A DNA stretch of 64,000 nucleotides from Paludibacterium sp. (GTDB lineage: Bacteria > Pseudomonadota > Gammaproteobacteria > Burkholderiales > Chromobacteriaceae): contig NZ_JAFAND010000139.1 in NCBI RefSeq assembly GCF_019232825.1, positions 50,852-114,851 on the forward strand, read 5' to 3'. Of the stretch, positions 35,514-45,490 are shown piece by piece; the first letter of the stretch is position 1; each line of letters starts with the position of its first letter. The translations under genes and the position numbers were made by a program. The notes beneath the pieces are model-generated. The model was given only the letters and a program-made list of their open reading frames with translations. It did not search any database and was not told the origin of the DNA.

Positions 35514-37470
35514 CGCTTGCAGCCTTCTTAGCGGGAGGAGGGGCTTGCACGATCGGCAAGGTCGCGGTTTTCAGGTCATCGGCAATGGCCGGCGGTACTT
35601 TGCCGGTCAGGTAGAAGTCGAATAACGCCCGCGCGATCGGCGCGGCGGCGCCGGCGCCCCAGCCGCCGTTTTCGACGATGACCGCCACGGCGATTTTCGG
35701 ATGCTCGACCGGCGCGAAGGCGATGAACCACGAGTGGTCGCGGTTTTGCTCCGCCAGCGAGGCGGCGTTGTACTTCGCTCCTTGCTTGATCGCCACCACC
35801 TGCGCCGTGCCGGTCTTGCCCGCCATGGTGTAGGTCAGCCCGGCGCCGATCGCGCCCGCGGTGCCGCCCGGCTTGAGCACGCCGGCCATCCCCTGCTTGA
35901 TGTAATCGAAGTAGGTCTGCGGGAACGGCAGTTGGCGGATCGGCGTGGTATTGACCCGGGTTTCCCGGCCGGTCTTCACGTCGACGATCGATTCGACCAG
36001 GTGCGGTCTGAACAGCCTGCCGTCATTGGCCATCGTGGCGGTGGCGTTGGCCATCTGCAGCGGAGTGTACGAGTTGTAGCCTTGGCCGATGCCGATGCTG
36101 ACCACATCGCCAGGCAGCCACTTCTGCGCCGCCGGGCCGAGCCGGGCAAAGCGGCGCGCTTTCCATTCCTTGGAGGGCAATACGCCGGAGAGCTCGCCGT
36201 CCAGATCGATGCCGGTCTTGCTGCCCAGGCCGAACTGGCCCACCACCGGCGCGATGCGGTCGATGCCCAGATCCCAGGCCAGCTTGTAGAAGAAGGTGTC
36301 GCTGGAGACGGTGATGGCTTTTTGCAAATTGACCATGCCATGCCCCTTCTTCTCGGCGTCGCGGAATTGGTGCGCGCTGCCCGGCAGCACGAACACGCCC
36401 GGCGCCGGGCGGATGTCGTCCATCTTGATGATGCCGGACATGAGCGCCGCCATGGAGATGAAGGGCTTGAAGGTCGACCCCGGCGGATAGATGCCGCGCA
36501 ACGCGCGGTTGACCAGCGGCTTATGCCAGTCGCTGTTGAGCGCGGTCCAGGTTTGGCTGTCGATGCCGTCGATGAACAACGCCGGGTCGAAGCCGGGCTT
36601 GGACAGGAAGGCGAGCACGCCGCCGTCGTTGGGGTCGATGGCGACCAAGGCGCCGCGGCGGTCGCCAAATAGCTTGTCGGCGATCTCTTGCAGACGGATG
36701 TCGAGCGCGAGCTTGAGGGTGTTGCCGTTGACCGGCGGGGTGCGCTTGAGCGAACGGATGGCGCGGCCGCCGGAGTCGGTCTCCACCTCTTCGAAGCCGA
36801 CCTGGCCATGCAACTGATCTTCGTACACGGCCTCGATGCCGGTCTTGCCGATGTAAGTGGTGCCGCGATAGTTGGTGGTTTTGTCGTCGTCCTCGAGCTG
36901 CTGCTTTTCCTTGGGGTTGATGCGGCCGATATAGCCGAGGGCGTGACTGGTGAGTTCCTTGAACGGGTAGTCGCGGAACAGTCGGGCCTTCACCTCGACG
37001 CCGGGGAAACGCCACATGTTGGCGGCCAGGCGCGCAGCCTCCTCGTCGGTCAGTTTGACCTTGAGCGGCAGGGTTTCGAAGTCTTTGGCGTCTTCCTGGA
37101 ATTTGCGGAAGCGCTTCATATCGCGCGGGGTGACGTCGACCAGGGTTTTGAGCTGCTCGATGGTGGCATCGATGTCGTCGATCTTGCTCGGCGTCAGCTC
37201 CAGGGTGTAGGACGAGTAGTTCTGCGCCAGCACCACGCCGTTGCGGTCGAGGATCAGGCCGCGGTTGGGCAGGATCGGCACGAGCGAGATGCGGTTGTTT
37301 TGCGCGAGCGTCGTGAAGTGCTGGTATTGCACCACCTGCAGCCAGATGAAGCGCCCGATCAACAGCACGAACATCGTCAGCATGAAGCCATAGGCCACGA
37401 CCAGCCGCAGCTGGAATTGGTTTTCTTCCGAGCGCAGATTTTTCAGGCTGGTCAGTTTCTCTCGCGCCAT
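35494..37470 (-). CDS. mrdA: Penicillin-binding protein 2 (elongation transpeptidase)
   Basis: The 658-residue class B PBP cross-links peptidoglycan in the lateral wall. A single N-terminal membrane anchor (LVVAYGFMLTMFVLLIGRFIWL, about 23-44) is followed by the pedestal domain. The transpeptidase domain has STFK with Ser332, the SSD triad variant in TVSSDTFFYK (389-391), and KTG at 552-554. Length is normal. It begins 3 nt after the mreD stop (they nearly abut) and overlaps rodA. A broken partial copy lies downstream of rodA. Confidence 0.97.
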   Translation of the reverse strand: MAREKLTSLKNLRSEENQFQLRLVVAYGFMLTMFVLLIGRFIWLQVVQYQHFTTLAQNNRISLVPILPNRGLILDRNGVVLAQNYSSYTLELTPSKIDDIDATIEQLKTLVDVTPRDMKRFRKFQEDAKDFETLPLKVKLTDEEAARLAANMWRFPGVEVKARLFRDYPFKELTSHALGYIGRINPKEKQQLEDDDKTTNYRGTTYIGKTGIEAVYEDQLHGQVGFEEVETDSGGRAIRSLKRTPPVNGNTLKLALDIRLQEIADKLFGDRRGALVAIDPNDGGVLAFLSKPGFDPALFIDGIDSQTWTALNSDWHKPLVNRALRGIYPPGSTFKPFISMAALMSGIIKMDDIRPAPGVFVLPGSAHQFRDAEKKGHGMVNLQKAITVSSDTFFYKLAWDLGIDRIAPVVGQFGLGSKTGIDLDGELSGVLPSKEWKARRFARLGPAAQKWLPGDVVSIGIGQGYNSYTPLQMANATATMANDGRLFRPHLVESIVDVKTGRETRVNTTPIRQLPFPQTYFDYIKQGMAGVLKPGGTAGAIGAGLTYTMAGKTGTAQVVAIKQGAKYNAASLAEQNRDHSWFIAFAPVEHPKIAVAVIVENGGWGAGAAAPIARALFDFYLTGKVPPAIADDLKTATLPIVQAPPPAKKAASDEVANP

Positions 37471-37472
37471 GG

Positions 37473-37976
37473 TCAGACTTTATGCGATCGGTAGGGCAGC
37501 AGCAGCAGCTTGGTCAGCAAGGGCCAGAGAATGGCGCCGGTCAGCGGCGGCAGGAAATACGACCAGCCGACGAACGCCGAGCCGGTTGCCATGCGCGTGG
37601 CCACCATGATGGCCTGATTGGCCAGCATCAGCGCCAGCACCGACAAGGTTTGCTGGCCAAGGTTGAACATGATCAGCTGGCGCTGCCGCAACAGGGCCAG
37701 GTAGCTCGTGATCGAATACGCCAGCGCGTGCTGGCCGAACATGCCGGTCGACGCGACGTCGGCGATGATGCCCAGCGTGAAGGCTGTGCCGACGCTGACA
37801 CGGCGCGGCTGGTTGATCACCCAATAGAGGATCAGGAGGGCGATGAAGTCCGGCAGCCACAGCGCCGTATCGACCGGCAGCGGCAGCAAGTCGATCAGGA
37901 TGGCCACGACGAAGCTCAAGTAGATGAAGCGCCGCCGGACCGGCTTCAGTAGTTCTTTCGGTCGGTCAAACGACAT
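37473..37976 (-). CDS. mreD: Rod-shape-determining protein MreD
   Basis: The 167-residue inner-membrane protein has five to six hydrophobic segments (FIYLSFVVAILIDLLPL, FIALLILYWVIN, FTLGIIADVASTGMFGQHALAYSI) including the conserved WxPDFIALLILYW and GxxxDxxxxGxxGxHAL patterns. MreD is part of the MreBCD complex that positions wall synthesis. It lies 3 nt after mreC and just before mrdA, with a GGAG ribosome-binding site. Small and divergent family, but the context makes the call firm. Confidence 0.95.
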   Translation of the reverse strand: MSFDRPKELLKPVRRRFIYLSFVVAILIDLLPLPVDTALWLPDFIALLILYWVINQPRRVSVGTAFTLGIIADVASTGMFGQHALAYSITSYLALLRQRQLIMFNLGQQTLSVLALMLANQAIMVATRMATGSAFVGWSYFLPPLTGAILWPLLTKLLLLPYRSHKV

Positions 37977-37979
37977 GGC

Positions 37980-38888
37980 CTACTCCGTGGGATCGTCGGA
38001 TGGGGTCTTGCCCTTCTTGGGCGGGGGCGCGGCCGGGTCGACCGGGCGTGCCGGCACACTGGTCTTTTCCTTCAGCACCAGCACGTAACGGCCTTTCTGT
38101 ACGCCGGCGGTCGGCATCGAGGTAACGCGAATGAAGGCGCTATCCGGATTGCGTTCCACCCGGGTGACGAAGGCCACCGGAACGCCTTCCGGATACAGGC
38201 CGTCAATCCCGGAGGTGACCATCAAGTCGCCAGGGCGCACGTCGGCGTGAATCGGCAGGTAGCGCGCTTCGACGCCGCCGCCATAACCGTACAGAATGGC
38301 GCGCAGCCCGGTGCGCTGGATCATGACCGGCACCATCAGCGTCTTGTCGGTGATCAGGGTGACCTCGGCCGTCAGCGGCTGTACGCGCGTAATCTGGCCG
38401 ATCAGGCCGCGGTCGTCCACCACCGGCTGGCCGGCGTGCAACTGCGTGTCCTGGCCCTTGTCGATGATGATCTTGTACGAGAACGGATCGCGGCCGGTAT
38501 AAAGGATTTCGGCCAGGCTTGCCGAATCGGACCGTACGCTCTTGAGCTGGTTGAGCGTGCGCAGCGATTCGAAATCATGCTCGGCGGACTCCAGCCGCTG
38601 CACGCGCGCGAGCAGTACCATCTGCTGGCGGCGCAACACTTCGTTTTCGGCTTGAAGCGTGCTCTGCGTGGTCAAAAAGTCGTCGATGCGCCGCGCGGCG
38701 ACAAGCGGGAAATTGATGGCGCGCTGCAACGGGTAGAACAGCACCGACATGCCTTGGCGGGTGTATTCCATCAGTCCGTATTGGCTGTCGCCGATCAACA
38801 GGGCGACCGACAGCGCCACGCAAATCGCGAGCCGCGTGCCGGGGGAAAGCCCCTGGCGGATGAAACTGGGATTGTTGGCGAAGTCCAT
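37980..38888 (-). CDS. mreC: Rod-shape-determining protein MreC
   Basis: The 302-residue protein has an N-terminal transmembrane helix (RLAICVALSVALLIGDSQYG), a coiled coil at about 75-115 (STLQAENEVLRRQQMVLLARVQRLE), and a periplasmic double beta-barrel domain (GRDPFSYKIIIDKGQ, VVDDRGLIGQITRV, GDLMVTSGIDGLYPEGVPV). MreC links cytoplasmic MreB to PBP2 and activates it. The C-terminus is a charged, proline-rich tail. It lies between mreB and mreD in the operon. Confidence 0.96.
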   Translation of the reverse strand: MDFANNPSFIRQGLSPGTRLAICVALSVALLIGDSQYGLMEYTRQGMSVLFYPLQRAINFPLVAARRIDDFLTTQSTLQAENEVLRRQQMVLLARVQRLESAEHDFESLRTLNQLKSVRSDSASLAEILYTGRDPFSYKIIIDKGQDTQLHAGQPVVDDRGLIGQITRVQPLTAEVTLITDKTLMVPVMIQRTGLRAILYGYGGGVEARYLPIHADVRPGDLMVTSGIDGLYPEGVPVAFVTRVERNPDSAFIRVTSMPTAGVQKGRYVLVLKEKTSVPARPVDPAAPPPKKGKTPSDDPTE

Positions 38889-38959
38889 CGAACCCTGCGT
38901 GTATGGCTTGTTACGCTAACCCGCGGCGCCGGGGCGCCGCGAGTCGGGATGCAACGTCA

Positions 38960-40018
<1,059 letters not shown>

Positions 40019-40255
40019 TCAGTTGTTCGTTGACGGGTGGCGGGCCGGCACAGTTCGCAAGAAGCTCGTGAACAGGCTCTCAGCCCGAAAGTCCCTGAGT
40101 TTACACTTGAATCCACCCCGGCTGCTGGCTGTTGGGCCGGTTTGTACCACCTGTTTGTTGCCATGGGCCGTAGTGATGCATCAATCTTGGGAGAATCAAA
40201 CGGGCTATGATACCCTATTAGTCTTGAAAGATTAAAGGTTTTCCAAGAGGACGCC

Positions 40256-40543
40256 ATGTCATTGACGCAGCAGGATGTCGCGCGCATCGCCAAACTGGCC
40301 CGCATTGCCGTCACCGAACAAGAAATTACGGCCGTTGGCCAGCAATTGAATGACATTTTTGGCCTGATCGAAAAGATGCAGGCCGTCAATACCGATCACG
40401 TCGAGCCCATGGCCCATCCGCAAGACGCTTCCTTGCGCTTGCGAGCGGACGCCGTCGCCGAGTCTAATCGGCGCGACGACTTCATGGCGCTGGCGCCGCA
40501 GGCCGAGGCCGGCTTGTTCCTGGTGCCCAAGGTCATCGAATAA
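40256..40543 (+). CDS. gatC: Asp/Glu-tRNA amidotransferase subunit C
   Basis: The 95-residue subunit stabilises the GatCAB complex that converts Glu-tRNA-Gln or Asp-tRNA-Asn to the amidated forms. Its pattern is typical: DVARIAKLARIAVTEQE, then QLNDIFGLIEKMQAVNTDHVEPMAHP and RADAVAESNRRDDFM. A GAGG-type ribosome-binding site (AAGAGGACGCC) precedes the ATG. It starts the gatCAB operon and is divergent from mreB. Confidence 0.96.
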   Translation: MSLTQQDVARIAKLARIAVTEQEITAVGQQLNDIFGLIEKMQAVNTDHVEPMAHPQDASLRLRADAVAESNRRDDFMALAPQAEAGLFLVPKVIE

Positions 40544-40563
40544 GTTCGTCTCCCTCTATAAAC

Positions 40564-40596
40564 GACGGCGCGGCGCCCAACGGGGCCGCGCCCGTC
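40564..40596 (+). other. GC-rich hairpin between gatC and gatA
   Basis: GACGGCGCGGC pairs with GCCGCGCCCGTC (one bulge) in the 75-nt gatC-gatA gap. No T run follows. It may be an mRNA stability or attenuation structure; nothing else supports a role. Confidence 0.35.
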
Positions 40597-40618
40597 CGGT
40601 AATTTGGAATCGCACATC

Positions 40619-42070
40619 ATGATCAATGCCACGCTCAAGGCTTTGTCGCAGCAATTGGCTGCCGGGGCCGTTTCCAGCGAAGAACTCGCCCGGCACTATC
40701 TCGATCGCATTGACGCGTTGAACCCGGTGCTGAATGCCTTCATCACCGTGGACCGCGACAAGACTTTGCTGGACGCCCGCGCCGCCGACGCTCGCCGCGC
40801 GGCCGGCAACGCCGGTCCGCTGACCGGCGTGCCGTTGGCGCACAAGGATTTGTTCTGTCAGCAAGGCTGGAAGACCTCGTGCGGTTCGCGCATGCTCGAC
40901 AACTTCGTGTCGCCTTACGACGCGCACGTGGTCGAACAGTGCAAGGCCGCCGGCATGGTGACGCTGGGTCGCACCAATATGGATGAATTTGCCATGGGGT
41001 CGTCCAACGAAAACTCGTGGTATGGCCCGGTGAAGAATCCATGGGATATCCAGGCGATCCCCGGGGGGTCGTCCGGCGGCTCGGCCGCGGCGGTCGCCGC
41101 GCGCCTGACGCCGGTGGCCACCGCCACCGATACCGGCGGCTCGATTCGCCAGCCGGCCTCGCACTGCGGCGTGACCGGCTTGAAGCCGACTTACGGCGTG
41201 GTCAGCCGCTACGGCATGGTGGCCTTCGCCTCGTCGCTCGATCAGGGCGGCATGATGGCCCAGACCGCCGAGGACTGCGCGTTGATGCTGAATGTGATGG
41301 CGGGCTTCGATAAGCGCGATTCGACCAGCGTCGAACGCGCTGCCGAAGACTATGCGCGCGATCTGACGCGCCCGCTCGCCGGCCTCAAGGTGGGGCTGCC
41401 GCGCGAGTACTTCGCCGAGGGGCTGTCGCCCGAGGTGGCGCGCGTGGTCGAGACCGCCGTGGCCGCGTTGAAGAAGCAAGGCGCCGCGGTGGTCGACGTC
41501 AGCCTGCCCAATACCGCTTTATCGATCCCGTCCTATTACGTGATCGCGCCGGCCGAGGCGTCGTCCAACCTGAGTCGTTACGACGGCGTGCGTTACGGCC
41601 ATCGCGCCGCCGGGTACACCGACTTGATCGACATGTACGAGAAGACACGCGCCGAGGGCTTCGGTGCCGAAGTCAAGCGCCGCATCATGGTCGGCACCTA
41701 TGTACTGTCGCACGGCTATTACGATGCCTACTACATCAAGGCTCAGAAGATCCGCCGGCTGATCGCCAACGACTTTGTCGAGGCATTCAAGTCTTGCGAC
41801 GTGATTCTCGGGCCGGTGGCGCCGACCGCCGCGTTTGATCTGGGGAGCATGAACAACGACCCGGTGGAAATGTACCTGTCGGACATCTATACCCTATCGG
41901 TCAATCTGGCCGGGCTGCCCGGCATGAGCGTGCCGGCCGGCTTTGCCGCCAACGGCCGTCCGATCGGCTTGCAATTGATCGGCAACTACTTCGGCGAGGC
42001 GCGCCTACTGAACGTGGCGCACCAGTTCCAACTGGCCACCGACTGGCATACGCGCGCCCCGGCGCTGTAA
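40619..42070 (+). CDS. gatA: Asp/Glu-tRNA amidotransferase subunit A
   Basis: GatA is the glutaminase/amidase subunit, releasing ammonia from glutamine. The start at 40619 gives 483 residues (family about 480-490). The Ser-cisSer-Lys triad of the amidase signature family is visible: Lys in PLAHKDLF, the cis-Ser in [14 protein letters not shown], and the nucleophilic Ser in [13 protein letters not shown]. It lies between gatC and gatB. Presence of gatCAB implies that Gln-tRNA or Asn-tRNA is made at least partly by transamidation. Confidence 0.97.
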   Translation: MINATLKALSQQLAAGAVSSEELARHYLDRIDALNPVLNAFITVDRDKTLLDARAADARRAAGNAGPLTGVPLAHKDLFCQQGWKTSCGSRMLDNFVSPYDAHVVEQCKAAGMVTLGRTNMDEFAMGSSNENSWYGPVKNPWDIQAIPGGSSGGSAAAVAARLTPVATATDTGGSIRQPASHCGVTGLKPTYGVVSRYGMVAFASSLDQGGMMAQTAEDCALMLNVMAGFDKRDSTSVERAAEDYARDLTRPLAGLKVGLPREYFAEGLSPEVARVVETAVAALKKQGAAVVDVSLPNTALSIPSYYVIAPAEASSNLSRYDGVRYGHRAAGYTDLIDMYEKTRAEGFGAEVKRRIMVGTYVLSHGYYDAYYIKAQKIRRLIANDFVEAFKSCDVILGPVAPTAAFDLGSMNNDPVEMYLSDIYTLSVNLAGLPGMSVPAGFAANGRPIGLQLIGNYFGEARLLNVAHQFQLATDWHTRAPAL

Positions 42071-42086
42071 CAGGAAAGAACAGACT

Positions 42087-43517
42087 ATGAAATGGGAAGT
42101 CGTCATCGGTCTGGAAGTGCACGTGCAGCTTTCGACCGTCTCCAAGATCTTTTCCGGGGCCTCGACCGCGTTCGGCGCCGAGCCGAACACGCAGGCCTGC
42201 AACGTCGACCTGGCTTATCCGGGCGTGCTGCCGGTGTTGAACGAAGCCGCTGTGGACAAGGCGATCCATCTTGGCCTGGCCCTGGGCGCCAAGATCAATC
42301 AAAAGAACGTGTTCGCGCGCAAGAATTACTTCTACCCCGATTTGCCCAAGGGCTACCAGATCAGCCAAATGGACCTGCCGGTGGTCGAGGGTGGCCAGAT
42401 CGCCATTCTGGTCGGCGACGAGGAGAAAATCATCCGCGTCACCCGCGCCCATATGGAAGAGGACGCGGGCAAGAGCTTGCACGAGGACTTTCACGGCTTG
42501 TCCGGCATCGACCTCAACCGTGCCGGCACGCCATTGTTGGAAATCGTTTCCGAGCCGGACATGCGTTCGGTCGACGAGGCGGTGGCCTACGCCAAGGCGC
42601 TTTATACGCTGGTGACCTGGCTTGGCATCTGCGACGGCAATATGCAAGAAGGCAGTTTCCGCATGGACGTCAACGTGTCGGTGCGTCCGCAAGGGCAAGA
42701 AGCGTTCGGCACCCGGCGCGAGATCAAGAACCTCAACTCGTTCCGCTTTCTCGAGCAGGCGGCCAAGTACGAAATCCAGTGGCAGATCGATACGCTGGAA
42801 GAGGGGGGTAAGATCCAGCAGGCTACCGTGCTGTTCGACCCGGATACGGGCGAGACGCGCATGATGCGCAGCAAGGAAGACGCGCACGACTACCGCTATT
42901 TCCCCGATCCGGATTTGCTGCCGGTGCGCATCAGCGACGCGTGGATCGCGCGCGCGCAGTCGGAGATGCCTGAGCTGCCGGGGCAGATGAAGGCGCGCTT
43001 TGCCGCCGAGTACGGGTTGTCGGCCTACGATGCCGCGCTGTTGACCGCGAGTCTGGCGCAGGCGCGCTACTTCGAGGCCGCGGCGAAGGCGAGCGGCCAA
43101 GGCAAACTGGTCGCCAACTGGATCAATGGCGACATCGCCGCGCGGCTGAACCGCGACGGCGGCGACATCCTCGCCTGCCCGATCTCGCCGGAACGTTTGG
43201 CCGGGCTGGTTGCCCGCATTGCCGACAACACGTTGTCGAGCAAGCTGGCCAAGCAGGTATTCGAGGCTTTGTGGGAGAGCGATCTGTCCGCCGATGCGAT
43301 TATCGAGCGCGATGGGCTCAAACAGGTCTCCGACGTCGGCGCCATCGAAAAGATGGTGGAAGAAGCCATCGCGGCCAACCCCAAGGCGGTGGAGGAATTC
43401 CGTTCCGGCAAGGAGAAGGCGCTCAACGCGTTGGCCGGTCAGGTCATGAAGGCCTCCAAGGGTAAGGCCAACCCGGCGCAGGTACTTGAAATACTCAAGA
43501 ACAAATTGGCCGGTTGA
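42087..43517 (+). CDS. gatB: Asp/Glu-tRNA amidotransferase subunit B
   Basis: GatB binds the misacylated tRNA and performs the ATP-dependent amidation with ammonia channelled from GatA. The 476-residue protein begins with [21 protein letters not shown], then [17 protein letters not shown], and [19 protein letters not shown], all family hallmarks; the C-terminal YqeY-like tRNA-binding domain is present ([29 protein letters not shown]). AGGAAAG precedes the ATG 16 nt after gatA. A terminator follows. Confidence 0.97.
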   Translation: MKWEVVIGLEVHVQLSTVSKIFSGASTAFGAEPNTQACNVDLAYPGVLPVLNEAAVDKAIHLGLALGAKINQKNVFARKNYFYPDLPKGYQISQMDLPVVEGGQIAILVGDEEKIIRVTRAHMEEDAGKSLHEDFHGLSGIDLNRAGTPLLEIVSEPDMRSVDEAVAYAKALYTLVTWLGICDGNMQEGSFRMDVNVSVRPQGQEAFGTRREIKNLNSFRFLEQAAKYEIQWQIDTLEEGGKIQQATVLFDPDTGETRMMRSKEDAHDYRYFPDPDLLPVRISDAWIARAQSEMPELPGQMKARFAAEYGLSAYDAALLTASLAQARYFEAAAKASGQGKLVANWINGDIAARLNRDGGDILACPISPERLAGLVARIADNTLSSKLAKQVFEALWESDLSADAIIERDGLKQVSDVGAIEKMVEEAIAANPKAVEEFRSGKEKALNALAGQVMKASKGKANPAQVLEILKNKLAG

Positions 43518-43536
43518 TTATAAATTGAACTGTTTA

Positions 43537-43570
43537 AGAGGCCGGCGATGTCCGGCCTCTGTAATTTTTT
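43537..43570 (+). terminator. Intrinsic terminator of gatCAB
   Basis: AGAGGCCGG (43537-43545) pairs with CCGGCCTCT (43552-43560), followed by GTAATTTTTT. It lies 20 nt after the gatB stop and isolates the operon from the dcw cluster. Confidence 0.88.
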
Positions 43571-43716
43571 ATGGATGATTACTACAGGTTGTGGTTTTTT
43601 TCCATTTCACACCCCACATTCAGTGCTTTATTTAAGGTACTGATTTGACTAGGTTTCTCTCTTTCCTGCCCATACCTAAGTCTTTGTCTCATAAGGCGAA
43701 TTAGCCGTTCCCGATA

Positions 43717-43745
43717 TTGACCGTGGAGAACTTCTTTCTTATAGT
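43717..43745 (+). promoter_or_regulatory. Sigma70-type promoter of the dcw cluster
   Basis: TTGACC (43717-43722), a 17-nt spacer and TATAGT (43740-43745) form a near-consensus promoter 71 nt before the mraZ ATG. Its -10 element touches the first MraZ repeat, as expected for repression by MraZ. Confidence 0.8.
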
Positions 43746-43779
43746 GGCGAAAAGTGGGGCAAAGTGGGTTAAAGTGGAG
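43743..43779 (+). promoter_or_regulatory. MraZ operator: four GTGG repeats at 10-bp spacing
   Basis: TGG-type boxes occur at exactly 10-bp intervals: TGGCG (43745), TGGGG (43755), TGGGT (43765) and TGGAG (43775), each preceded by AG. MraZ of other bacteria binds three or more TGGGN repeats separated by 5 nt upstream of its own gene. The match in unit, period and position is strong. Confidence 0.85.
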
Positions 43780-43815
43780 AAGTAAACCCGAAACGGAAGC
43801 GAGAGCGAAAAATAA

Positions 43816-44262
43816 ATGATCGGCGGTGTCAGCGTAGTTTCTCTCGATAGCAAGGGTCGCTTGGCCATTCCGGCCCGGCACCGGGAGACGCTGTTGTCCG
43901 CTTTCGGCCATAAATTGGTGGTGACGCTCGAGTCTTCCGATCATTTGCTGATTTATCCCGAACCCAATTGGCGCCCGGTTGAAGCGCGCTTGCTCGCGCT
44001 GCCCAGCGGCAATCCCACGCTCAAGCGCTATCAGCGACTGGTGCTCGGCCATGCCGAGACGCTGGAGATGGATAGCGCCGGCCGCATTCTTCTGCCCGCG
44101 CGTTTGCGCGAACTGACCGGATTGGATAAGGAAGTCGCCTTGGTTGGCATGGGTAACCGCTTCGAACTGTGGAACGCCCAGGAATGGGACGACCAGACCC
44201 ATGCCGCGCTGGCGCAGAGCCAGGACGATCTGGCGGCGCATCTTGGAGATTTCACGCTGTGA
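43816..44262 (+). CDS. mraZ: Transcriptional regulator MraZ
   Basis: The 148-residue protein has two SpoVT/AbrB-type domains, each with the DxxGR signature: [15 protein letters not shown] (about 10-24) and [20 protein letters not shown] (about 84-103). MraZ forms a ring-shaped oligomer that binds repeats ahead of the dcw cluster and represses it. The matching repeats lie directly upstream. Its stop overlaps the rsmH GTG start by 4 nt. Confidence 0.96.
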   Translation: MIGGVSVVSLDSKGRLAIPARHRETLLSAFGHKLVVTLESSDHLLIYPEPNWRPVEARLLALPSGNPTLKRYQRLVLGHAETLEMDSAGRILLPARLRELTGLDKEVALVGMGNRFELWNAQEWDDQTHAALAQSQDDLAAHLGDFTL

Positions 44263-45224
44263 ACGCCGCTCCCTTCTCGCACCAGACGGTGCTCCTGAAC
44301 GAGGCGGTCGCCGCGCTCGCCGTCCGCCCGGACGGCGTTTACGTGGACGGCACCTTCGGGCGAGGCGGCCACAGCCGGTTGATCCTTTCACAATTGGGCG
44401 CCAACGGGCGCCTGATCGCATTCGACAAAGATCCTGAAGCCGTAGCCGTTGGCCAGGCGCTGTCCGCCGAGGACCCGCGCTTTTCTCTTGAGCACGATGG
44501 CTTCGAGACGCTGGCTCGCGCGCTCGATCGTCGCGGCATCGACAACGTGGACGGCATTGTGCTTGATCTGGGCGTGTCTTCGCCGCAGATCGACGATGCC
44601 CGTCGCGGTTTCAGCTTCCGTTTCGACGCGCCGCTCGACATGCGCATGGACACGACCCGTGGCATGACGGCGGCCGAGTGGCTGGCAACGGCCGACGAGA
44701 CGGAAATCAGGGAGGTAATCAAGACTTATGGTGAAGAGCGGTTTGCTCGCAAGATCGCAGCAGCCATTGTTGCGCAACGGGCTCTCCAGCCCGTCGCGAC
44801 GACCCGTGAGCTCGCTGTCCTCGTTGGGAAAAACGTCCATACTCGTGAGCCGGGGCAAGATCCCGCCACGCGGACTTTCCAGGCGATAAGAATCCACATC
44901 AACCGCGAGCTGGACGAATTGCAGGCAATTTTGCCGCAAGCGGTCAGCCGGCTCGCTCTGGGCGGCCGCTTGGCGGTGATCAGCTTCCATTCTCTGGAAG
45001 ACCGCATCGTCAAGCTGTTCATGCGCGACGCCAGCCAAGCCGACAAGTTGCCGTCTTGGGTGCCGGTGCGCGCGCGCGATTTGCCCGAAGCGCCGCTGAA
45101 GTTGATTGGCAAGGCGGTGCGCGCGAGCGCGGCGGAAGTCGAAGCCAATGCGCGCGCCCGCAGCGCCATCATGCGCGTGGCCGAGCGCACCGCCGGCGCT
45201 TGGCGCGGCAAGGGGGCGACATGA
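44259..45224 (+). CDS. rsmH: 16S rRNA (cytosine1402-N4)-methyltransferase RsmH
   Basis: RsmH (MraW) methylates C1402 in the ribosomal P site. I use the GTG at 44259, which overlaps the mraZ stop (GTGA) and gives the family start [16 protein letters not shown]; this makes 321 residues. SAM-binding features include [16 protein letters not shown] and [40 protein letters not shown] is a strong family signature. An upstream in-frame ATG would run deep into mraZ and is rejected. It overlaps ftsL by ATGA. Confidence 0.96.
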   Translation: MNAAPFSHQTVLLNEAVAALAVRPDGVYVDGTFGRGGHSRLILSQLGANGRLIAFDKDPEAVAVGQALSAEDPRFSLEHDGFETLARALDRRGIDNVDGIVLDLGVSSPQIDDARRGFSFRFDAPLDMRMDTTRGMTAAEWLATADETEIREVIKTYGEERFARKIAAAIVAQRALQPVATTRELAVLVGKNVHTREPGQDPATRTFQAIRIHINRELDELQAILPQAVSRLALGGRLAVISFHSLEDRIVKLFMRDASQADKLPSWVPVRARDLPEAPLKLIGKAVRASAAEVEANARARSAIMRVAERTAGAWRGKGAT

Positions 45225-45490
45225 ACCGGGTCAACGCCTGTCTGCTCGCCCTGGTGGTGCTGTGCGCCTGGTCGGTCGTGACCTCGCAGCACGTATCGCG
45301 CACGTTATACAGCGACTTGCAAAAGGAACAGAAATCGCAGCAGCAGCTGGACGTCGAATACGGTCAGCTGATGCTGGAACAAGGGACCTGGGGCGCGCAC
45401 GCCGTGATCGAAAAGGCGGCGGAAACCCGGCTCGGCATGCATACGCCTGATCCGCGCCAGGTTCAGGTGGTGACGGCGGGAGCGACATGA
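45221..45490 (+). CDS. ftsL: Cell division protein FtsL
   Basis: The 89-residue bitopic protein has a single transmembrane helix near its N-terminus ([21 protein letters not shown]) and a periplasmic leucine-zipper-like coiled coil ([25 protein letters not shown]). FtsL forms the FtsQLB complex that activates septal PBP3-FtsW. Sequence is weakly conserved across bacteria; position between rsmH and ftsI, with ATGA overlaps at both ends, makes the call secure. Confidence 0.95.
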   Translation: MNRVNACLLALVVLCAWSVVTSQHVSRTLYSDLQKEQKSQQQLDVEYGQLMLEQGTWGAHAVIEKAAETRLGMHTPDPRQVQVVTAGAT

